Notes under the pieces: generated by a model
Databases searched by the model: none
What the model saw: the letters and a program-made list of their open reading frames with translations, nothing else
Told to the model about the DNA's origin: nothing
Made by a program: the position numbers and the translations under genes
In this document: positions 25,209 to 34,559 of the stretch, in pieces
Layout: each line of letters begins with the position of its first letter
Numbering within the stretch: position 1 is the stretch's first letter
NCBI RefSeq assembly: GCF_003675855.1
Contig: NZ_RCIH01000003.1
Location: 248,001 to 312,000 of the forward strand
DNA: 64,000 nt
Reading direction: 5' to 3'
Source of the DNA: Halostella salina
GTDB taxonomy: Archaea > Halobacteriota > Halobacteria > Halobacteriales > Natronoarchaeaceae

Positions 25209-28052
25209 TCAGTCCCAGAATGACTGCGTCCGGGCGTACTGGCGCTCCTGCGCGAGGATGTCGCGGTAGAACTCGTCCTCGTCCTCGCGGAGCTTGTTGA
25301 TGATCCGGGCGGCGTTGTGCGGACCGACGCCCCGTGCGGCGAGCGCGATCACCGCCCGCTTCCCGTGGCTCTGAACGAGGCTGGCCGACCGGTAGGCCCG
25401 TTCGGTCTGCTTCTCCTGTTCCTCGTCTTTCTCCCCGGCGCGAACCGCCTTCACGACCTCGTCGGCCCAGGGGTTCAGCGCGGCGACCCGCGTCGACCCG
25501 CACTCCGGACACTCCGGCCGGTCGCGGACGCGTCGGACCGGCTTCTTGCGCTTCCAGTCCTGGCAGTGCAGGCAGAACAGGATCACGCGGTCGTTCCGGA
25601 TGCGCTCCCGGACGGTGTCGATGACGCTCGCGTCGGCGTTTTCGGGCGCGAGCAGTTCGCGCCCGCCCGACCGGCCGCCGGTGCCGACGCTGGTGCGCCC
25701 GCCGACGGAGACCAGTTCGAGGTCGCCCGCCTGTATCGCGGACAGCACCTCGGCCGCGCCCGCCACGTCGAGTTCCTCGTGGAACACCTCGCGGACCGCC
25801 TCGTCGTAGACGGGCGTGTCCTCCAGCGCGGCGAGCAGGCGGTCGGCGGAGAAGCCGCCCGACCCCTGCCAGCGCTTCAGCGCGCCGAACTTCGCGGCCA
25901 CCTGCGAGAGCTTGAACTTCAGCGCGTCCGAGCGCTTGAGGCTCAGTTCGATAATCGCCTCGACGTGGTCGGGATCGGTCTCTTCGAGCACTTCGACCAC
26001 GTCCGGCCCGGTCACGCCGCTGGGCACCTCCAGTTCGATCCGGTAGGGGTCCACGTCGAGGCCGACCGACGACCCCGTGCGCTGGCCGACCAGCGCCGAG
26101 AGGACGCGCCCGAGCGTCTCGTTGACCTGGTGGCCGAACGCGGCGTTGACGACGACCGTTCGCCCCTGGTGCTCGACGACGATCCGGCCGTCGGTCGGCA
26201 TCGGGGCCTCGGCCTCGACCTGGCGCTCGACCTGTTCCAGCGCGCGCTCGGCGGTCCGCTCGTCGGTCGGATAGCGCGACGCGAACTCGCTGGCGACGCC
26301 GGCGGCGTCCGCGCCCGCGCCGAACTGCGGTTCGGCGACGCCGCGCATCTCGCCGACCTCGCCCGCGACGGCGCGGGGCACCGGGATCTCCTGGCCGACC
26401 CACGACGGCACCTCGCCGGCGGGGTCCTCGATGGGGGTGACCAGCACCTCGCTCTCGTCGTCGTCTATCTCGGTGATGCGCCACATCTCGCCGCGCTGGA
26501 TGAACACCTCGCCCGGCTCCGCGAAGTTGACGACGAACCGCTCGTCGAGCGTCCCGATCCCGCGGCCGCTGGCCACGTCCTCGACGGTGTACGTCTCCTC
26601 GTCGGGGATCATCGAGAGGTTGGCGTACACGTACTGCCAGGTGCTCCCCGAGGACTCGATCCGGTCTTCCGCCTCGTCGAGCCAGACGATCCGGTTGCCC
26701 TTCAGTTCCCGGAGAACCGCCCGGAACTCGTCCTGCGAGAGGTCCCGGAACGGGTAGGCGTTCGTCACGACATCGTAGGCGTACATCGCGGAGACGCCGT
26801 CCTCGCTCGCCATCACCATCCCCGGGACCTGATTGGCGACCACGTCGAGGCTCCCGTCGTGGATCGCCGTCGGCTCGACCTCGCCGTCCTTCGCGCGCCG
26901 GGCGATGGCCAGCGCCTCGAACGTGTCGTCGGGCCGGGTCGTGATGACCGTCCCCTCCGAGACCTGGTCCATCCGGTGCCCGGCCCGGCCGACGCGCTGG
27001 AGGAGCCGGGTCACCTGTCGGGGGCTGCCGTACTGGACGACGTGGTCGATGCGGCCCACGTCGATGCCGAGTTCCATCGACGACGTGCAGAGCAGGGCGT
27101 CGATCGCCCCGTCCTTGAACTGGTCCTCGACCTCGATGCGGGCCGACTTCGACAGCGACCCGTGGTGGACGCCGATCGGCAGGTCCAGTTCCTTGAACCG
27201 CGAGCCGAGCGCCTCCGCGGTCTGGCGCGTGTTGACGAAGATCAGCGTCGACTCGTTCTCGGCCACCACGTCACGGATCGCCCGGACGTGGCTGGCCGTC
27301 TCCGCGTCGGTCATCAGCTCCCCGGCCAGTCGCTCGTCCTCGTCGGTGACCGTCGGCTCGCGGACGGTCACCTCGACCTTGCTCCCCACGTCGACCGAGC
27401 GCACGGTACAGCCGCGGCCGCCGGTGAGAAAGCGCCCGACTTCGGCCGGGTCGCCGACCGTCGCGGAGAGGCCGACGCGCTGGAACGGCCCGGCGAGTTC
27501 GCGCAGGCGTTCCAGCCCGACCGTCAACTGCGCGCCGCGCTTCGACGCCGCGAGTTCGTGGACCTCGTCGACGACGACGTGTTCCACGTCCTCGAGCGCG
27601 CGCCGGAGCTTCGACCCGGTGAACATCGCCTGCAGGGTCTCCGGCGTCGTCACCAGCACGTCCGGCGGGTCCTCGGCCTGTTTGCTCCGCTGGTAGTCGG
27701 TTGTGTCGCCGTGGCGCACGTCGATGTCGACGCCGAGTTCCTCGCCCCACCACTCCAGACGTTCGCGCATGTCACGGTTGAGCGCGCGCAGCGGCGTGAC
27801 GTACAGCGCCGAGACGCCGAAGCGCGGCTCGGCCCGGGCGATGGCGTCGAAGACGGGGAGCATCGCCGTCTCGGTCTTGCCAGTGCCGGTGGGTGCCACG
27901 ACCAGCGTGTCCTCGCCGGCGGCGAGCGGCGGGATGGCGCGCTTCTGTGGCTCGGTCGGCGTGTGGAACCCCCGTTCGGAGAGCGCCGCCCGGACCTCGT
28001 CGCCGAGTCGGGTGAACGCCGCAGAATCGGGGGCGACGCGGCCGTCGCTCAT
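25209..28052 (-). CDS. lhr: Lhr-type superfamily 2 ATP-dependent helicase
   Basis: A 947-residue large helicase related. Motifs in order: Q-motif FHTPTEPQKRAIPPL, Walker A VAPTGTGKTETA near 52, Ia/Ib ALYVTPLRALN and TPETLQAMF, DEVH in VVDEVHELAASKRG near 165, SATVGD motif III, TLIFVNTRQTAEALG (IV) and QRVGRAGHRMDQ (VI). The remaining 500 residues form the Lhr winged-helix and beta-barrel domains, and there is a C4 zinc-like cluster CLHCQDWKRKKP plus CPECGS near 830-860. Lhr proteins act on replication forks and repair RNA-DNA hybrids with 3'-5' polarity. It is a single-gene unit. Confidence 0.94.
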   Translation of the reverse strand: MSDGRVAPDSAAFTRLGDEVRAALSERGFHTPTEPQKRAIPPLAAGEDTLVVAPTGTGKTETAMLPVFDAIARAEPRFGVSALYVTPLRALNRDMRERLEWWGEELGVDIDVRHGDTTDYQRSKQAEDPPDVLVTTPETLQAMFTGSKLRRALEDVEHVVVDEVHELAASKRGAQLTVGLERLRELAGPFQRVGLSATVGDPAEVGRFLTGGRGCTVRSVDVGSKVEVTVREPTVTDEDERLAGELMTDAETASHVRAIRDVVAENESTLIFVNTRQTAEALGSRFKELDLPIGVHHGSLSKSARIEVEDQFKDGAIDALLCTSSMELGIDVGRIDHVVQYGSPRQVTRLLQRVGRAGHRMDQVSEGTVITTRPDDTFEALAIARRAKDGEVEPTAIHDGSLDVVANQVPGMVMASEDGVSAMYAYDVVTNAYPFRDLSQDEFRAVLRELKGNRIVWLDEAEDRIESSGSTWQYVYANLSMIPDEETYTVEDVASGRGIGTLDERFVVNFAEPGEVFIQRGEMWRITEIDDDESEVLVTPIEDPAGEVPSWVGQEIPVPRAVAGEVGEMRGVAEPQFGAGADAAGVASEFASRYPTDERTAERALEQVERQVEAEAPMPTDGRIVVEHQGRTVVVNAAFGHQVNETLGRVLSALVGQRTGSSVGLDVDPYRIELEVPSGVTGPDVVEVLEETDPDHVEAIIELSLKRSDALKFKLSQVAAKFGALKRWQGSGGFSADRLLAALEDTPVYDEAVREVFHEELDVAGAAEVLSAIQAGDLELVSVGGRTSVGTGGRSGGRELLAPENADASVIDTVRERIRNDRVILFCLHCQDWKRKKPVRRVRDRPECPECGSTRVAALNPWADEVVKAVRAGEKDEEQEKQTERAYRSASLVQSHGKRAVIALAARGVGPHNAARIINKLREDEDEFYRDILAQERQYARTQSFWD

Positions 28053-28140
28053 CGGTCCTCAGTAGCGGTTCGAACGGATTAAGCGCGTCGTCCGCCCCGG
28101 TCGAAAAATGCGGTGGCCCCTCGCGTTTCCCGCGGCCGCG

Positions 28141-28455
28141 TCACTCGGCTTCCGCGACCCGCCCGACGTCCAGATCCTCGCCGTCGTCGAAGTACTGTGC
28201 CTCCCACTCGCGCCGGGCCTCGACCTCGCGCTCGCCGCGCTGGGTCAGGGCGTAGTAGTTCGTCCGCCTGTCGACCTCGCCCTTGTCGACGATGCCTTTC
28301 TCCACCAGCGTGTCGAGGTTCGGGTACAGCCGCCCGTGGTGGATCTCGGACTCGTAGTAGTCCTCCAGTTCGTCCTTGATAGCCAGTCCGTGCGGGTCGT
28401 CTTCCCCGGCGATCACGTACAGCAGATCGCGCTGAAATCCTGTTAGGTCATGCAT
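28141..28455 (-). CDS. PadR-family transcriptional regulator
   Basis: A 104-residue winged-helix protein: MHDLTGFQRDLLYVIAGEDD, HGLAIKDELEDYY, then ESEIHHGRLYPNLDTLVEKG (recognition helix, PadR signature GRLYPNLxxL) and the wing RTNYYALTQRGERE. Such proteins repress genes in response to small molecules. The start at 28455 begins the family-conserved MHDLTGFQRDLL. Its target is not clear; neighbours are the helicase and the RPA operon, both on the same strand. Confidence 0.9.
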   Translation of the reverse strand: MHDLTGFQRDLLYVIAGEDDPHGLAIKDELEDYYESEIHHGRLYPNLDTLVEKGIVDKGEVDRRTNYYALTQRGEREVEARREWEAQYFDDGEDLDVGRVAEAE

Positions 28456-28610
28456 TGGTTTCCCCCCAGTTGCCCCCCTGCTGGAGGCGGCTACCCCTAC
28501 CACGCTCAGTCGGGTAAACCCTTGTCCCAAAGAGTTTGGTAGCTCCGCGGACAGTGTCACGGGACCGAACGTCCCGGCCGCTGTCCTCCCGGCCGGGTCC
28601 GCATGCCGTC

Positions 28611-29360
28611 TCAGACCCGGTCGTACGCGCCGAGTCGAGTGCCGTCGAGCAGGTACGCCTGCCCGTCGACCAGCCCCTCAGGCAGGAACGGCGACAGGAA
28701 TCCCTGTCCCTCGACGTTGACCCACGTCCCGCCCGAGAGGTCGTTGAACGCCGGAAACACGACGAGGTCGGGGTCCGTCCAGTCGAGCCCCTCGTACCGG
28801 TCCACGAAGGGGCCGGGGGCCGCCCTCCCGCGGAGCCAGACGCGCTCGACCCGGCTCCCGCCGACCTCGTCCTCCAGCCGGACCGCGGGATGCTCGTGGC
28901 CCGTACACACCACGTCGGCCGCGAGCACGTCCCGCGAGGGCCACGTGTGCCCGTGCGCGAACCCGACGTTTCCGATCCGGACGCCCGCCCCGTCGGTCAC
29001 CTCGACGCCCTCCACCCACGACTCCGCGTCGCCGTCGTGGTTCCCCTTGACGAGCGTGACGGGCAGGTCCGCCGGGAGCGACTCCAGCAACACCTCAACC
29101 TCGCCGCGCTCCGCGCCGCCCGGCTCCCCGATGGCGTGCAACAGGTCGCCGAGCACCACCAGCCGGTCGGGGTCGGTCTCCACGATCAGTCCCCGAAGCC
29201 GGTCCCGCCGGCGCTCCGCACGGCTGTCGATCTCCACGCCCTGCTCGTACCGCAGTCCGGCCTCGATCCCGGCGTGGTAGTCCGCGACCACAAGCGCCCG
29301 CTCGCCGCCGAGGTCCGCGGTCGCGGCCGGCGTGCCCGGGACCGGCTCGACCGCCGCCAT
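28611..29360 (-). CDS. rpe: Calcineurin-like metallophosphoesterase of the RPA operon
   Basis: A 249-residue enzyme with the two-metal phosphoesterase motifs: VVADYHAGIE, VVLGDLLHAIG, VKGNHDGD, FAHGHTWPS and VCTGHEHPA. In Haloferax a calcineurin-like phosphoesterase gene lies downstream of the rpa1 and rpap1 genes; the order here is the same. Start at 29360 shares one base with the stop of the upstream gene (TGATG). The substrate is unknown, probably a phosphodiester or nucleic-acid end inferred from the replication context. Confidence 0.87.
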   Translation of the reverse strand: MAAVEPVPGTPAATADLGGERALVVADYHAGIEAGLRYEQGVEIDSRAERRRDRLRGLIVETDPDRLVVLGDLLHAIGEPGGAERGEVEVLLESLPADLPVTLVKGNHDGDAESWVEGVEVTDGAGVRIGNVGFAHGHTWPSRDVLAADVVCTGHEHPAVRLEDEVGGSRVERVWLRGRAAPGPFVDRYEGLDWTDPDLVVFPAFNDLSGGTWVNVEGQGFLSPFLPEGLVDGQAYLLDGTRLGAYDRV

Positions 29361-30922
29361 CAGATCGGCTTCAGCGTGTCGTCGCCGGACTCGTAGCACT
29401 GTCCGCCCATCAGTGCCTCCTGGATCGCGTCCTCGACGGCGCCCGGGTCCGCGCCGGTCCGGTCGACGACCGCGGCGACCAGCTCCTCGCGGGGCGCGCC
29501 GTCGCCGTCGTCCAGGTCCTCCATCGCGTCCATCACGACGGTGTCGAGCGGCGCGTCCGCGTCGGCCGGCCCGGCGTCGTCCTCGTCGTCGCCCGCAGCA
29601 GCGGCGTCCGCGTCCCCGTCGCTCGCCGACCCCGCTTCGCTCTCCGAGTCGTCCCCGTCGTCGGTGGCGTCGGTCGCGCCCGCCTCCCCTTCGACTGGCG
29701 GATCGACGTCGATGCCGGCCTCGCCGGGTTCGTCGACCTCGGTTCCGGTCGAGAACTCGGTGCCGTACTCGGCCTCGATCTCCTCGCGTTCCTCCTCGTC
29801 GAACTCGTACATCTCGTCGCCCGCGCCGGGCATCTCTCCCTCGGTCGCGCCGTCGGAGGCTTCGCTCGCACGCTCGCCCTCGTCCGTGGACGCCGAGGTG
29901 TCCATCCCGGGTTCGAAGTCGCCGGGACCGTCGTCGCCGGCGTCCGCTTCGGCGTCGGCGTCGACCGACGTAGTGTCCGGTTCGGCGGTCGTCGTGACCG
30001 TCTTGCCGCCCGTGTCTGCGGACGTTTCGGCCGCCTCGTCGCCCGGTTCTGCGGTCGGCTCGGCCGTCTCGGCGTCGGTGTCCGCAGTTGCAGGCTCGTC
30101 GGACGTCGCCTCGTTGGCCGCGGCGTCCGACGCCGTCGTCGCCGAGTCGTCCCCCGTGGACGCCGCTGCCGTCGCTTCGCCGACCTGCGAACGTGTGAAC
30201 GGGACGCCCGCCTCGTCGCCGCCCTCGCCCGGTTCGAGCGACAGCGGGCCGACATCGTCGGTGTCTATCTCGCCGGCGACGACGCGGGCGGCGTCCACCG
30301 CCACTGCGTGGAGTTCCCCGAGGTACTCGCGGGTCGTGCCGTAGTGGTCGAGCGCGACGGCGGTCCCCTGTGCCAGCGCGGGGTCGACGCCGCGGTCCGC
30401 GAGGGCCGCTTCGAGTTCGTCGCCCGTTGCGCCGAGTTCCAGCGCGTCGGCGAACGTGCCGACGCGCTCCAGCGTCTGCTCGGCGGTGGCGACGACCCAG
30501 CGGTCACGCGTGTCCGCGCCGACCTCGTTGATGCTCTCGGGGCGGATCGAGGTGAACACGCGGTCCGAGTCGTCCGGCTGGAAGGTGTTTGCCTTCCCCG
30601 TCACCGCGACGAACGCCGGCGGGTCCAGTCGCTCCAGCGCCGCCATCTCGTCTGGCTGGTACTGGCCGGCGTACACGACGAACGCGCCGGTCGGGTCGAC
30701 CACGCGGGCACGCAGCACGTCCTCGCTGACCTGCTCTATCTCCGTGAGCACGCCCACCGCGAACAGGCGGTTGACGCGCGCGCCGGTCGGCGTCACGACG
30801 TAGTTCGGGGCGCGCTCCTCGTCGCTCTCGGAGAACTCCACCTCGGCGTCCTCGTACTCGGCGGCGAACAGGCGGTGGGCGACCTCGCGGGTGCCCGGCC
30901 CGCCGTCGTCGCTCTCGCTCAT
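29360..30922 (-). CDS. rpap1: RPA-associated protein
   Basis: A 520-residue protein. Residues about 1-135 form an OB-fold (VVTPTGARVNRLFAVGVLTE, RARVVDPTGAFVVYAGQYQP) and about 140-230 a helical region. The next ~200 residues are acidic, Asp/Ala/Thr-rich low complexity, followed by a C-terminal helical domain (about 465-520) ending GGQCYESGDDTLKPI. This is the RPA-associated protein encoded with RPA in haloarchaea and presumed to bind with it to single-stranded DNA. The acidic linker is unusually long by eye. It overlaps the RPA gene by 4 bases (30919-30922). Confidence 0.85.
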   Translation of the reverse strand: MSESDDGGPGTREVAHRLFAAEYEDAEVEFSESDEERAPNYVVTPTGARVNRLFAVGVLTEIEQVSEDVLRARVVDPTGAFVVYAGQYQPDEMAALERLDPPAFVAVTGKANTFQPDDSDRVFTSIRPESINEVGADTRDRWVVATAEQTLERVGTFADALELGATGDELEAALADRGVDPALAQGTAVALDHYGTTREYLGELHAVAVDAARVVAGEIDTDDVGPLSLEPGEGGDEAGVPFTRSQVGEATAAASTGDDSATTASDAAANEATSDEPATADTDAETAEPTAEPGDEAAETSADTGGKTVTTTAEPDTTSVDADAEADAGDDGPGDFEPGMDTSASTDEGERASEASDGATEGEMPGAGDEMYEFDEEEREEIEAEYGTEFSTGTEVDEPGEAGIDVDPPVEGEAGATDATDDGDDSESEAGSASDGDADAAAAGDDEDDAGPADADAPLDTVVMDAMEDLDDGDGAPREELVAAVVDRTGADPGAVEDAIQEALMGGQCYESGDDTLKPI

Positions 30923-32193
30923 GCTTCCACCTCCTCGACGAGGGCGCTCGCACGCTCGGCCGGGTCGTCGTCGGTCCGGTCGAACTCGGCGGCGTCCAAG
31001 TTCGCGCCGTACTCGTCGACCGAGAGGTGGCCGCGGACGCGGTACTCGCGCCCCACGATGTTCTCACGGATCGTGTCCGCGACGACCTCCTGGTCCATCG
31101 CGTCGCGGGCCTGCTCGCGGGCGTCCTCGACGCCGCCGCCGTACACGTCCTCGGTGAGTTCCTCGTCCAGCACCGCGGTGAGCGCGCCAGTGCCGTCATC
31201 GACGATGGCCTTGACGCGCAGGTCGTCCTCGCCGTCGACCTCGCCGTGGGTGCGACACTGGCCCTTCTGGATGACGCGCCCGCACTCGGGGCAGCGCTGG
31301 ACCAGTCCGGAGCCGTCACGCACCGCGATGACGTTGCCGACGACCGCCACGTCGTACACGCCGCCCGTGGCGATGGCCTCGCCGACGCCCATCTCCGGCG
31401 CGGCGTCGCTCAGGTCGACCGCGCGGTCGAGCGCGTCGACTGTCGAGAACTCGGAGACGTTCACCGACGGCACGCCGCGGTACTCCCTGACGTAGACGTT
31501 CTCGACCCGGAGGTCCGCGCCCTCCTCGATCTCGGGATGTGGGTCCCAGTCGGTGAACGGGAGCCGCGCGGTCTCGTCGCCGAGCACGCCCGAGAGGATC
31601 TCCGTCTCGCCGTCGCGGCCGTCGATGGTGCGGCGCTCGACCTCGACGACGCGGGCCTCGACGTTCACGCCGCGGTCGCCCACGTCCACGTCGATCAGGT
31701 CGGCGTCGCCGCCGACCTCGTACTCGACGGCCAGGTCCTCGTCCGCCCGGGCGACGGTCGTGCTCTCGCCGACGTTCAGCTCGGGTTCGCCCTCCCACTC
31801 GCGGACGCCGGCGTTGCCGAGCGTGACGGTGTCGCCCGGCTCGAAGCTCACGTCGGTCCAGGCGGTGTAGTCGATGACGCCGCTCTCGTCGGCGAGGCGG
31901 CCCTCGTAGATGACGTTGTCCTCGCCCTGGTAGCGGATCGAGCGCTTGCCCTTTGTCAGCACCGTCGCGGTGACCGTGACGTTGCCGTCGTCGGTTTCCA
32001 CGTCGGCGATGTCGGTCTGACTCGGCGCGCCGCCACCGCCGTCGCTCCCGTCGCCGTACTTCCGGCGGAGGCTCTGCTTCGCCTCGTCCATCGGCACGCT
32101 GTACGACACCAGGTTCTCCAGGTCCTCTTTGACCTCCTCTTTGTCGACACCGAGGTCGGAGGCGAGATCCTCGGCATGGTCGTCTAAACTCAT
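30919..32193 (-). CDS. rpa1: Replication protein A, large subunit
   Basis: A 424-residue single-stranded DNA-binding protein. After a UBA-like N-terminal helix region (1-50, LGVDKEEVKEDLENLVSY) come three OB folds, near 65-170, 170-275 and 290-400. A zinc finger CPECGRVIQKGQCRTHG interrupts the third. Such RPA proteins protect DNA in replication and repair. The start at 32193 follows a TATA-like ctaaaaacc element about 26 bases upstream (32217-32225, minus strand), consistent with a leaderless operon promoter. First gene of rpa1-rpap1-rpe. Confidence 0.93.
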   Translation of the reverse strand: MSLDDHAEDLASDLGVDKEEVKEDLENLVSYSVPMDEAKQSLRRKYGDGSDGGGGAPSQTDIADVETDDGNVTVTATVLTKGKRSIRYQGEDNVIYEGRLADESGVIDYTAWTDVSFEPGDTVTLGNAGVREWEGEPELNVGESTTVARADEDLAVEYEVGGDADLIDVDVGDRGVNVEARVVEVERRTIDGRDGETEILSGVLGDETARLPFTDWDPHPEIEEGADLRVENVYVREYRGVPSVNVSEFSTVDALDRAVDLSDAAPEMGVGEAIATGGVYDVAVVGNVIAVRDGSGLVQRCPECGRVIQKGQCRTHGEVDGEDDLRVKAIVDDGTGALTAVLDEELTEDVYGGGVEDAREQARDAMDQEVVADTIRENIVGREYRVRGHLSVDEYGANLDAAEFDRTDDDPAERASALVEEVEA

Positions 32194-32610
32194 CAGCGGT
32201 ACTTCGGCGGGGTTCCCTAAAAACCATTCCGTGGGTTCGGCCCGTGGAGCGTGCGCTCGCACTCAGCGCCCGGACTCAGTGTCACCGAACCGCACTCGTT
32301 TTTTCGCACACATCCGGGCGATATTTTATCCACCTTATAAACATCTATTGTTTATTTGGACTCATATACTATTTCTAATATAACTGGTGGCGTGGTCTGT
32401 CTATTCAAGATCGAAGTTTCTCCCGTCTCGAGGAAGCACGATTGTACTCATGTCGATCATCTTCGGTACGGCTCGGCAATGCGCCACAGAACTTTGGTCT
32501 CTTAGATTTGCACTAGCTAAAATTGAAACTGAAGTAACTAATATAGAATACAAATTATTTTTAAAATTAGCTAATTTTATATAGTATAGATATGTTATTT
32601 GGGATGAGTT
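32194..32610. other. AT-rich intergenic region at the edge of a low-GC islet
   Basis: No protein gene is seen in these 417 bases. From about 32320 the sequence becomes markedly AT-rich, unlike the flanks. It holds the promoter of the rpa operon on the minus strand (near 32217-32225) and, at its right end, the TATA box of the following plus-strand gene. It marks the left border of a region of different base composition. Confidence 0.6.
32576..32583 (+). promoter_or_regulatory. TATA box of the Tat-exported islet gene
   Basis: TTTATATA ends 28 bases before the ATG at 32611, the distance expected for leaderless transcription. Confidence 0.6.
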
Positions 32611-33306
32611 ATGAGGAAATCAAACGACTTCACTCGACGCAGAATTTTAGCATCAAGTACAGGTATTGTCGGCATTAGTGCACTATGCGGTGGCTCCGTG
32701 GCAGCCGACTCTGCTCGAAAGTCCCAAGACACGGAGAATGGACTCAGTATCAAAGAACTATCAAACGCGATTACGATCGCAAATGGAAAAGCGAAGGTGA
32801 AGGGGTGAGCTCGTTCCTCAAAGAAAGCCGAAGTTTTAGTGAAGACAGAAAGTGGGGAATCAATTACATATACCGCCATGGATTTGGCGGAAGATATCAA
32901 CCGAGCGGTTGAAATGGGCTTTATGATCGTCCGCGACGGCCCGAGCGGACTTCAGTTCGACCTGACGGCGAGGGGTCAACAACTCATCAGCGGAGTTCAG
33001 GACACACCTGTCAAAGTATCCGATCATTGTGACGGTAAAAACAAGATCGAGGGGGACACTATCTACCTCGATGACGACTCAGTAGACGAGTTAGTGATGG
33101 GAGGGACTCTGAGCGGCGGTGTGTTTACAGTCGCTGGTACCATCGTCGGATTGCTTACAACTGCTACGCTTGGACCGATCGTTTTCGCTGCAGCTGGCGT
33201 CCTCATTGGTGTGGGTGCAACTGGAGTCAACCTGGAGAACGATGGTTGCGGCATCAAAATCGACACGAACTCGAATTCACTATCTTCACAGCATTGCGAC
33301 TGTTGA
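32611..33306 (+). pseudogene. Tat-exported hydrophobic protein, interrupted by an in-frame TGA
   Basis: One frame of 231 codons is interrupted only by TGA at 32806-32808. The first 65 residues carry a Tat signal (NDFTRRRILASSTGIVGISA). After the stop the same frame continues ARSSKKAEVLVKTES and ends in a layout seen in haloarchaeal secreted peptides: DHCDGKNKIEGDTIYLDDDS, a Gly/Ala/Val double-hydrophobic stretch (about 165-205), DGCGIKI and a Cys-rich end SSQHCDC. Restart at GTG 32839 would give a 155-residue protein without a signal. A pore-forming or halocin-like role is speculation; a pseudogene is the simplest reading. Confidence 0.65.
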
Positions 33307-33413
33307 ACGGCCAACGACAAGGAAGACTTCGTTCCGTTACCGTACGGAACCCGTGGGACTGACCCCGAATGTCAAATTATTTTATGGTATAATAATAAAA
33401 ACAATTATGCCGG

Positions 33414-34343
33414 ATGATACGATTCATACAAGTAAGGTCGAAACCGATGGGAACGGCTGATACAAACAGGCTTCCGGCGCTGGAAGTTCATGACACCCGG
33501 TTCGGCATGCTCGCCGGAAGCTACACGGCGTCGCTGCTTGCGCCTGTTATCACGCTCCTCATGGTACAGTACTTTCAGGTTCGTAGTTGGCCGCTCGCGA
33601 TCGGCCTTCTCGGGGCCACCGGTGCTGCCATCTACTCCGTGGTCATCTTGCTGCTCGCCGACAGCGGCGAAATGCTCAGGTGGCTCAACGAAGGATGGTC
33701 ATCTTGGATTCTTCCACTCCTCGGGTTCGCGCCACTCACCGCCTACGATTTCTTTGTCATCGAGTTCTTTGCCTATTCGCTCACTGAATTCAAGTCCGGA
33801 GCGGCGGCTACCTTGGTCGGTACGGTCGGTTTCATCCTCGCCATTGCGGCCTGTTTACTGGGTGAAATCACGGTGCGAGAAGCTCGAAACCGGGTTGCTT
33901 CGTTGGCAATCGCAGATGAAGACGTATTGGTCGAATGGACGGCTGCAAGGCCAATGGAGGACAGAGTCAAAGTACAATCGGTTGTGGTCCTCGTCGGGTT
34001 CGTGCTCGTCGGCTTGCTCGCGGCCAAGTATTCAGTGTTGACAACAGTGTATACACTACTGTTCGTCGCAGCGACTGCGTTCGCTGTAAAATCGAACTTC
34101 GCTGAACGGGTCTATCGGCTAACTCCGTCGGGGCTGGAGCAATCTCGGGAATCTACACTTTTCAAACACCGACAATTCATCGCGTGGTCACAGTTCGATG
34201 CGTTCAGCATGACCGACAAGGCGTTTATCCTCCACCGACAGTCACTTCGCCCAGACATCCGGTTCTCTCGAAAAGACGCCCGCTCGAATGAAGAAACTAT
34301 CAGGGATGCGTTAAGAACGCATCTCGACCATCGCGATTCGTAG
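33414..34343 (+). CDS. Islet membrane protein with PH-like C-terminal domain
   Basis: A 309-residue protein (or 298 from the Met at 33447) with about six membrane segments between residues 30 and 225. The C-terminal 75 residues, beginning ERVYRLTPSGLEQSRES, are soluble and have the strand pattern of a bacterial PH/YcxB-like domain. A TATA-like run TATAATAAT (33388-33396) sits 18-26 bases upstream of the ATG at 33414, suggesting leaderless transcription from there. It follows the broken Tat-exported gene and shares its low GC, so it may be its accessory or immunity partner; that is inference. Confidence 0.7.
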   Translation: MIRFIQVRSKPMGTADTNRLPALEVHDTRFGMLAGSYTASLLAPVITLLMVQYFQVRSWPLAIGLLGATGAAIYSVVILLLADSGEMLRWLNEGWSSWILPLLGFAPLTAYDFFVIEFFAYSLTEFKSGAAATLVGTVGFILAIAACLLGEITVREARNRVASLAIADEDVLVEWTAARPMEDRVKVQSVVVLVGFVLVGLLAAKYSVLTTVYTLLFVAATAFAVKSNFAERVYRLTPSGLEQSRESTLFKHRQFIAWSQFDAFSMTDKAFILHRQSLRPDIRFSRKDARSNEETIRDALRTHLDHRDS

Positions 34344-34559
34344 TACTCTCGAACCTGTCATCGAATTGTATCTATGTTTGCTCTCACACAACAACTGCTC
34401 TCGGCAGCGAAACTACCATTATCGGTCATTCGGCAAGCGTGCGACGAAGTGGGCAATTGACTACCTCTATAGCCCGCGTTACCGGTCCAAGTCGGTTATT
34501 AAACACGACAGCTATCGATCGGAGCAACGGTGCCTCGTAATTCGACCGCGCGTTCGCGG
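34344..34559. other. Intergenic region, right border of the low-GC islet
   Basis: No gene recognised in these 216 bases. Composition returns to high GC at about 34540. No terminal inverted repeats or tRNA-derived attachment sequence was seen, so the mode of entry of the islet is unknown. Confidence 0.5.

Noticed and set aside
25317-28082. A 921-codon open frame antisense to the Lhr helicase
   Set aside because: The sense strand carries all helicase motifs; the antisense product is Arg/Asp/Val low complexity without recognisable domains.
33407-33460. A 17-codon frame just before the islet membrane protein
   Set aside because: It starts at an ATG six bases from the TATA-proximal start but overlaps the longer frame at 33414 with no other support.
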